A DNA stretch of 64,000 nucleotides from contig JAFXEF010000010.1 of assembly GCA_017520935.1 (NCBI GenBank), positions 27,803 through 91,802 on the forward strand, read 5' to 3'. Positions 63,817 through 64,000 of this stretch are shown here, piece after piece. The notes under the pieces are model-generated. The model saw nothing but the letters and a program-made list of their open reading frames with translations. It did not search any database and was not told where the DNA came from. Source of the DNA: Bacteroidaceae bacterium (lineage in GTDB: Bacteria; Bacteroidota; Bacteroidia; Bacteroidales; Bacteroidaceae). Every line of letters starts with the position of its first letter. Position 1 is the first letter of the stretch. A program made the translations under genes and the position numbers.

Positions 63817-63859
63817 TGCCGGACAAAGACAGCCATTGAAGCAAAAACACCCCTCACGA
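63817..63859 (-). repeat. Flank of repeat copy 3 shared with copy 2
   Basis: On the minus strand this reads CGTGAGGGG, then TTCAATGGCTGTCTTTGTCC and GGCA; the same order is at 47432-47474. It shows that the element is longer than the 141-bp part shared by copies 1 and 3. Confidence 0.7.
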
Positions 63860-64000
63860 AGAATTTTTTGTTCCTACGCGATGAAGATGTAGTTCCTACG
63901 CGACATGTTTTATATCCCAAGGTTTGGGATGTACGTACCAAAGCTTGGGATGTACATACCAAGGCTTGGGATGTAAAATGCTTGGTGAAGAAAAAACTAT
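63860..64000 (-). repeat. 141-bp dispersed repeat, copy 3 (runs to the window edge)
   Basis: It reads on the minus strand as copy 1 (23393-23533) without a visible mismatch over 141 bp, 40 kb away and inverted. The right border cannot be seen. Confidence 0.9.

Noticed and set aside
63756..63962. 68-codon minus-strand frame through repeat copy 3
   Set aside because: It reads the repeat in the opposite strand sense from the frame in copy 1 and crosses the terminator hairpin, so it is most likely chance.

Overview
The window looks like a chromosomal segment from a gut-type Bacteroidales bacterium (Bacteroidaceae or Prevotellaceae), with roughly 50% GC. The evidence is a fused MurF-alanine racemase, a type IX secretion plug protein (DUF5103), DUF4491, DUF1460, DUF4369 and GSCFA family proteins, three proteins with type IX-like C-terminal tails, and many promoters of the Bacteroides kind (TTTG, about 20 nt, TAnnTTTG). 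No rRNA, tRNA, integrase, transposase or CRISPR array was seen. Most of the window is housekeeping gene content on both strands.

Layout. 1-2.2 kb: C-terminal part of an RND efflux pump and a small PII-like protein. 2.3-7.4 kb (minus): secreted GH2 glycosidase, phosphoesterase, cytidylate kinase-like protein, MATE exporter. 7.6-10.7 kb (plus): mnmA-xseA-xseB and a small outer-membrane-like protein. 10.8-14.2 kb: ROK kinase (minus), then dihydroorotase and a free-standing methionine synthase reactivation domain (plus). 14.3-15.7 kb (minus): DUF4369 lipoprotein, small membrane protein, FtsB/DivIC-like protein. 15.8-23.6 kb (minus): an accessory glycan locus made of a 1437-aa GH36-like enzyme, a 55-aa peptide and an 801-aa lectin-like protein; the two large proteins share modules and tails. 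23.7-28.1 kb (minus): five-gene run EamA, TruA, RsmE, DUF151, nucleoside-type MFS. 28.3-34 kb: GH20 hexosaminidase, ProS (minus), OmpA-type lipoprotein, DUF4491, ZIP transporter. 34-39 kb: DUF1460 (minus), type IX plug protein, and a lipid-related trio (CDP-alcohol phosphatidyltransferase, LPG-synthase-type membrane protein, HAD). 39-42 kb: sigma-54 activator, LptE, an unknown protein, SecG. 42-47 kb (minus): TrkH, TrkA, Dxs. 47.7-58.7 kb (plus): GSCFA, MurF-Alr, hexuronate-type MFS, PanB, LysS, GpsA, Pgi, HAD. 58.9-63.2 kb: a secreted repeat protein and, on minus, a large receiver-receiver-PPDK-N fusion.

The most interesting signals are: (1) a 141-bp sequence at 23393-23533 found again, apparently without a mismatch, in inverted orientation at 63860-64000; it is built of 21-22 bp units and has a diverged relative at 47384-47474; (2) the receiver/pyruvate-dikinase-like fusion, which has an ATP-grasp half but no visible phosphohistidine or PEP-binding half; (3) the peptide/lectin/glycosidase locus with paired palindromes upstream; (4) a stem-loop-rich region without a convincing gene (63335-63783) ending in a terminator-like hairpin; (5) AT-rich word iterations at gene borders and apparently inside three coding sequences.
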